The notes beneath the pieces were generated by a model. The model had not been told where the DNA came from and ran no database searches. It saw only the letters and a list, made by a program, of their open reading frames with translations. From Hyphomicrobiales bacterium (lineage in GTDB: Bacteria > Pseudomonadota > Alphaproteobacteria > Rhizobiales > Rhizobiaceae): 64,000 bases of DNA. Made by a program: the position numbers and the translations under genes. The stretch is from contig UBKJ01000003.1 of NCBI GenBank assembly GCA_900465915.1, forward strand, positions 213,953-277,952. Direction: 5' to 3'. Of this stretch, positions 62,074-64,000 are shown piece after piece. Every line of letters begins with the position of its first letter. The stretch's first letter is position 1.

Positions 62074-62988
62074 CTAGAAATCCGCGATCGAGATCGAGAA
62101 CAGGTTGTCGGGCCGCACGAACAGCCCGAAGGCGAGCCGCAGCCCCACCGCCAGCACCATCAGCGCGAGCAGAAGGCGCAGCTGCTCGCCGCGCAGTTTT
62201 TGCCCGGCGCGCGCGCCGTATTGGGCGCCGATCACCCCGCCGGCCATCAGCAGGAAGGCCAGCACGATGTCGATCGACTGGTTGGTCATGGCCTGCAGCA
62301 CGGTGGTGAAGGCGGTGACGAAGGTGATCTGGAACAGCGACGTGCCCACCACGACGTTGGTCGGCACGTGCAGGAGATAGATCAGCGCCGGCACCATGAT
62401 GAAGCCGCCGCCGACGCCCATTACCGAGGACAGGAGGCCGATGAAGAAGCCGATGCCGAGCACCGGGATGATGCTGACATAGATGGTGGAGGCGCGGAAG
62501 CGCGTCTTGAACGGCAGGCGGTGGATCCAGATGTGCTGGCCGGGCCGGCGCACCGCGCCGCCCTTGCGCGCCCGGCGCAGGGCCCGCAGGCTCTCGACCA
62601 GCATCAGCCCGCCCACCGCGCCGAGGAAGACGACGTAGAGCACCGAGACGATGAGGTCGAGCTGGCCCAGCTCCCGCAGCCAGGAGAAGACGAAGATGCC
62701 GCTCAGCGAGCCGATCACGCCGCCCGCGACCAAAAACAGGCCGAGCTTGATGTCGAGCGTGCGCCGCTTGAAATGCACGAGCGCGCCGGACACCGACGAG
62801 GCGATGACCTGGTTGGCCCCGGTGGCGACGGCGATGGCCGGCGGGATATTGTAGAAGATCAGGAGAGGGGTGATGAGGAAGCCGCCGCCGACGCCGAACA
62901 GGCCGGACAGGAAGCCCACGGCGGCGCCCATGCCGAGCAGGACCAGCATGTTGACCGACAATTCCGCAATGGGGAGGTAGATGCCCAA
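62074..62988 (-). CDS. Sulfite exporter TauE/SafE (TSUP) family transporter
   Basis: A 304-residue protein with about eight helices and two TSUP repeats: GFLSGLFGVGGGFLITPLLI, and SSVMGVGGGFIMVPALIYLL. TSUP proteins move sulfite, sulfoacetate, other sulfonates or related anions. The start is TTG; the N-terminus YLPIAELSVN matches the family. A dyad of ATTCAC and GTGAAT about 110 bp upstream may bind its regulator. Confidence 0.88.
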   Translation of the reverse strand: MGIYLPIAELSVNMLVLLGMGAAVGFLSGLFGVGGGFLITPLLIFYNIPPAIAVATGANQVIASSVSGALVHFKRRTLDIKLGLFLVAGGVIGSLSGIFVFSWLRELGQLDLIVSVLYVVFLGAVGGLMLVESLRALRRARKGGAVRRPGQHIWIHRLPFKTRFRASTIYVSIIPVLGIGFFIGLLSSVMGVGGGFIMVPALIYLLHVPTNVVVGTSLFQITFVTAFTTVLQAMTNQSIDIVLAFLLMAGGVIGAQYGARAGQKLRGEQLRLLLALMVLAVGLRLAFGLFVRPDNLFSISIADF

Positions 62989-63097
62989 TTCCGAACCCGG
63001 CGACGCGACGCGATGACAGGCGGGGCCAGCGGCTGCGCGGTTCCGCAGGCTCCGTCCCTCTGGTCTTGCGCCGTCAGGGCGCGGGAGTCAAACGCCT

Positions 63098-63115
63098 ATT
63101 CACGTTAAAGTGAAT
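63098..63115. promoter_or_regulatory. Dyad upstream of TSUP-TIGR02186 operon
   Basis: ATTCAC (63098-63103), GTTAAA, GTGAAT (63110-63115) form a perfect 18-bp dyad. The ATTC and GAAT ends resemble those bound by persulfide-sensing ArsR repressors of the BigR/SqrR type as I recall them, but the ATTC-GAAT spacing is 10 rather than 8, so the match is only suggestive. Confidence 0.4.
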
Positions 63116-63138
63116 GCGGCGCGAAAATAACGCGCCGC
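63116..63138 (-). terminator. Terminator of the PodJ-like gene
   Basis: GCGGCGCG (63116-63123) and CGCGCCGC (63131-63138) form an 8-bp stem with an A/T loop. Reading leftward, ATTCACTTTAA follows, only moderately T-rich. It is 8 bp after the stop codon. Confidence 0.65.
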
Positions 63139-63145
63139 GCCGGCA

Positions 63146-64000
63146 TCACTTGTTCTTTTCCAGCAGCGCCTGCACCAGCTTCTGGTCCACCTCGCCGGTC
63201 GGCTTCTGGCCGTGGGCGGTCTGGAAGGCGGCGATGGACTTGCGGGTCTGCGCGCCCATCACGCCGTCGGGCGCGCCGGCGTAGAAGCCGTTCTTCTTCA
63301 GGATGAGCTGGATGTTGCGCACCGCCTTCTTCATGTCCACCGAGCCGGTCGAGAGCGGCTTGGCGTCGGTCCAGGCGTCGGGCACGTCGATGGCGTTGGC
63401 GGCCTGGTTGAGGGGCTTGGCCTTCCACAGCGTCACCGCGCCCTTGGCGCGTTCGAGCTGCTCGGGCTTCAGCGCCTTGGCGATCTGGTCGCGCTTGTCG
63501 GCGGCGTCCTTGTCGCCGGCGTTGGCGGCCAGCGCGAACCACTTGTAGCTGTCCTCGAGATTGACCGGCATGCCGACGCCCTTGGCGGCGAGGATGCCGA
63601 GGTTGAACTGGCTGTCCTTGACGCCCAACTCGGCCGCGTCGGTGAACCAGCGCACGGCGGAGACGTTGTCGGGCGCGCCGTCCGCGCCGGTGGCGAACAG
63701 GACGGCGAGGTTGTGCATGGCGCTGGCGTTGCCCTGCTGGGCGGCGAGCTGGTACCAGGTCTTGGCCTTTTCGAGATTGCGGGGCATGCCGAGCCCCTTC
63801 TCGTTGAAATTGCCGAGCCGGTACTGCGCCGGGGCGAAGCCCTGCGCCGCGGCCACGTCATACCATTTGGCGGCCTTCTGGAAGTCGGCCGGCACGCCGC
63901 GCCCTTCCATGTAGCGGTTGCCGATCTCGAACAGCGCCCGGGCGTCGCCCTTGGCGGCCGCCTCGCGCAAGGCGGCGGGGCCGGCCTCGGCGGGAATGGC
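63146..64000 (-). CDS. PodJ-like SEL1-repeat protein with peptidoglycan-binding domain, C-terminal part
   Basis: The reading frame runs off the right edge, so the N-terminus is missing. The visible 284 residues contain SEL1 repeats (GDARALFEIGNRYMEGRGV, APAQYRLGNFNEKGLGMPR, ASAMHNLAVLFATG, SQFNLGILAAKGVGMP). A linker and a C-terminal PG_binding_1 domain follow (IQLILKKNGFYAGAPDGVMG, QTRKSIAAFQ). This matches the periplasmic end of the polar organelle protein PodJ in Hyphomicrobiales, which helps place new growth poles. The long coiled-coil N-terminus and transmembrane helix expected for PodJ would lie outside the window. Confidence 0.8.
   Translation of the reverse strand, partial: AIPAEAGPAALREAAAKGDARALFEIGNRYMEGRGVPADFQKAAKWYDVAAAQGFAPAQYRLGNFNEKGLGMPRNLEKAKTWYQLAAQQGNASAMHNLAVLFATGADGAPDNVSAVRWFTDAAELGVKDSQFNLGILAAKGVGMPVNLEDSYKWFALAANAGDKDAADKRDQIAKALKPEQLERAKGAVTLWKAKPLNQAANAIDVPDAWTDAKPLSTGSVDMKKAVRNIQLILKKNGFYAGAPDGVMGAQTRKSIAAFQTAHGQKPTGEVDQKLVQALLEKNK

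Overview
The window is about 64 kb of GC-rich DNA, densely packed with short intergenic gaps, ATGA stop/start overlaps and a number of GTG and TTG starts. It looks like an alphaproteobacterial chromosome, most likely Hyphomicrobiales (Rhizobiales). The evidence is the abundance of ABC uptake operons, the Lhr-type helicase/PdeM pair, the TIGR02186-TSUP pair, and a PodJ-like SEL1/peptidoglycan-binding protein at the right edge. I see no tRNA, rRNA, CRISPR array, insertion sequence or prophage.

Layout. 1-9.0 kb: edge of an MBL-fold hydrolase, an AraC regulator, then a sugar-uptake and catabolism locus: a ROK repressor, an HSL-type esterase and, divergent from the esterase, an ABC transporter (ATPase, permease, binding protein) with a TIM-barrel isomerase and a Gfo/Idh/MocA dehydrogenase. 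A perfect 23-bp palindrome lies in the divergent promoter. 9.1-16.6 kb: Ca2+/H+ antiporter, PRC-barrel protein, FAD oxidoreductase, a MarR-EmrB-EmrA type efflux operon, a DMT exporter and a small unknown protein.

16.7-41.9 kb: a large amino-acid-type catabolic island. It holds three polar-amino-acid ABC systems, three GntR/FCD regulators and one LysR. Enzymes are a gamma-glutamylcyclotransferase-like (AIG2-like) protein, a VOC protein, a DAO-family FAD oxidase, two M24 (creatinase/Xaa-Pro) proteins with altered metal sites, a DUF1989 protein, a class IV transaminase, all three 5-oxoprolinase subunits PxpA/B/C, a D-2-hydroxyacid dehydrogenase-like protein, an M20 hydantoinase/carbamoylase-type amidohydrolase, a PLP aminotransferase and a RidA protein. 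Two sets of repeated promoter elements tie the units together: an AT-rich dyad (ATATATT-N4-AATATAY) at three promoters, and TGGTATACYGAAAT at the two divergent pxp promoters. My inference is a coordinated route for an unknown nitrogenous substrate that passes through a lactam (5-oxoproline-like) or N-carbamoyl intermediate.

41.9-48.7 kb: a ribitol locus (LacI regulator, ABC transporter, ribitol 2-dehydrogenase, pentulose kinase) converting ribitol to D-ribulose 5-phosphate. 48.8-56.7 kb: SulP transporter, RecQ, an AraC regulator whose promoter shares a bipartite element with the following DoxX/lipoprotein operon, a minimal DnaB-like ATPase and a nitronate monooxygenase-like enzyme. 56.9-64 kb: an unknown membrane protein, the Lhr-like helicase and PdeM nuclease, TIGR02186 and TSUP proteins, and the C-terminal part of the PodJ-like protein.
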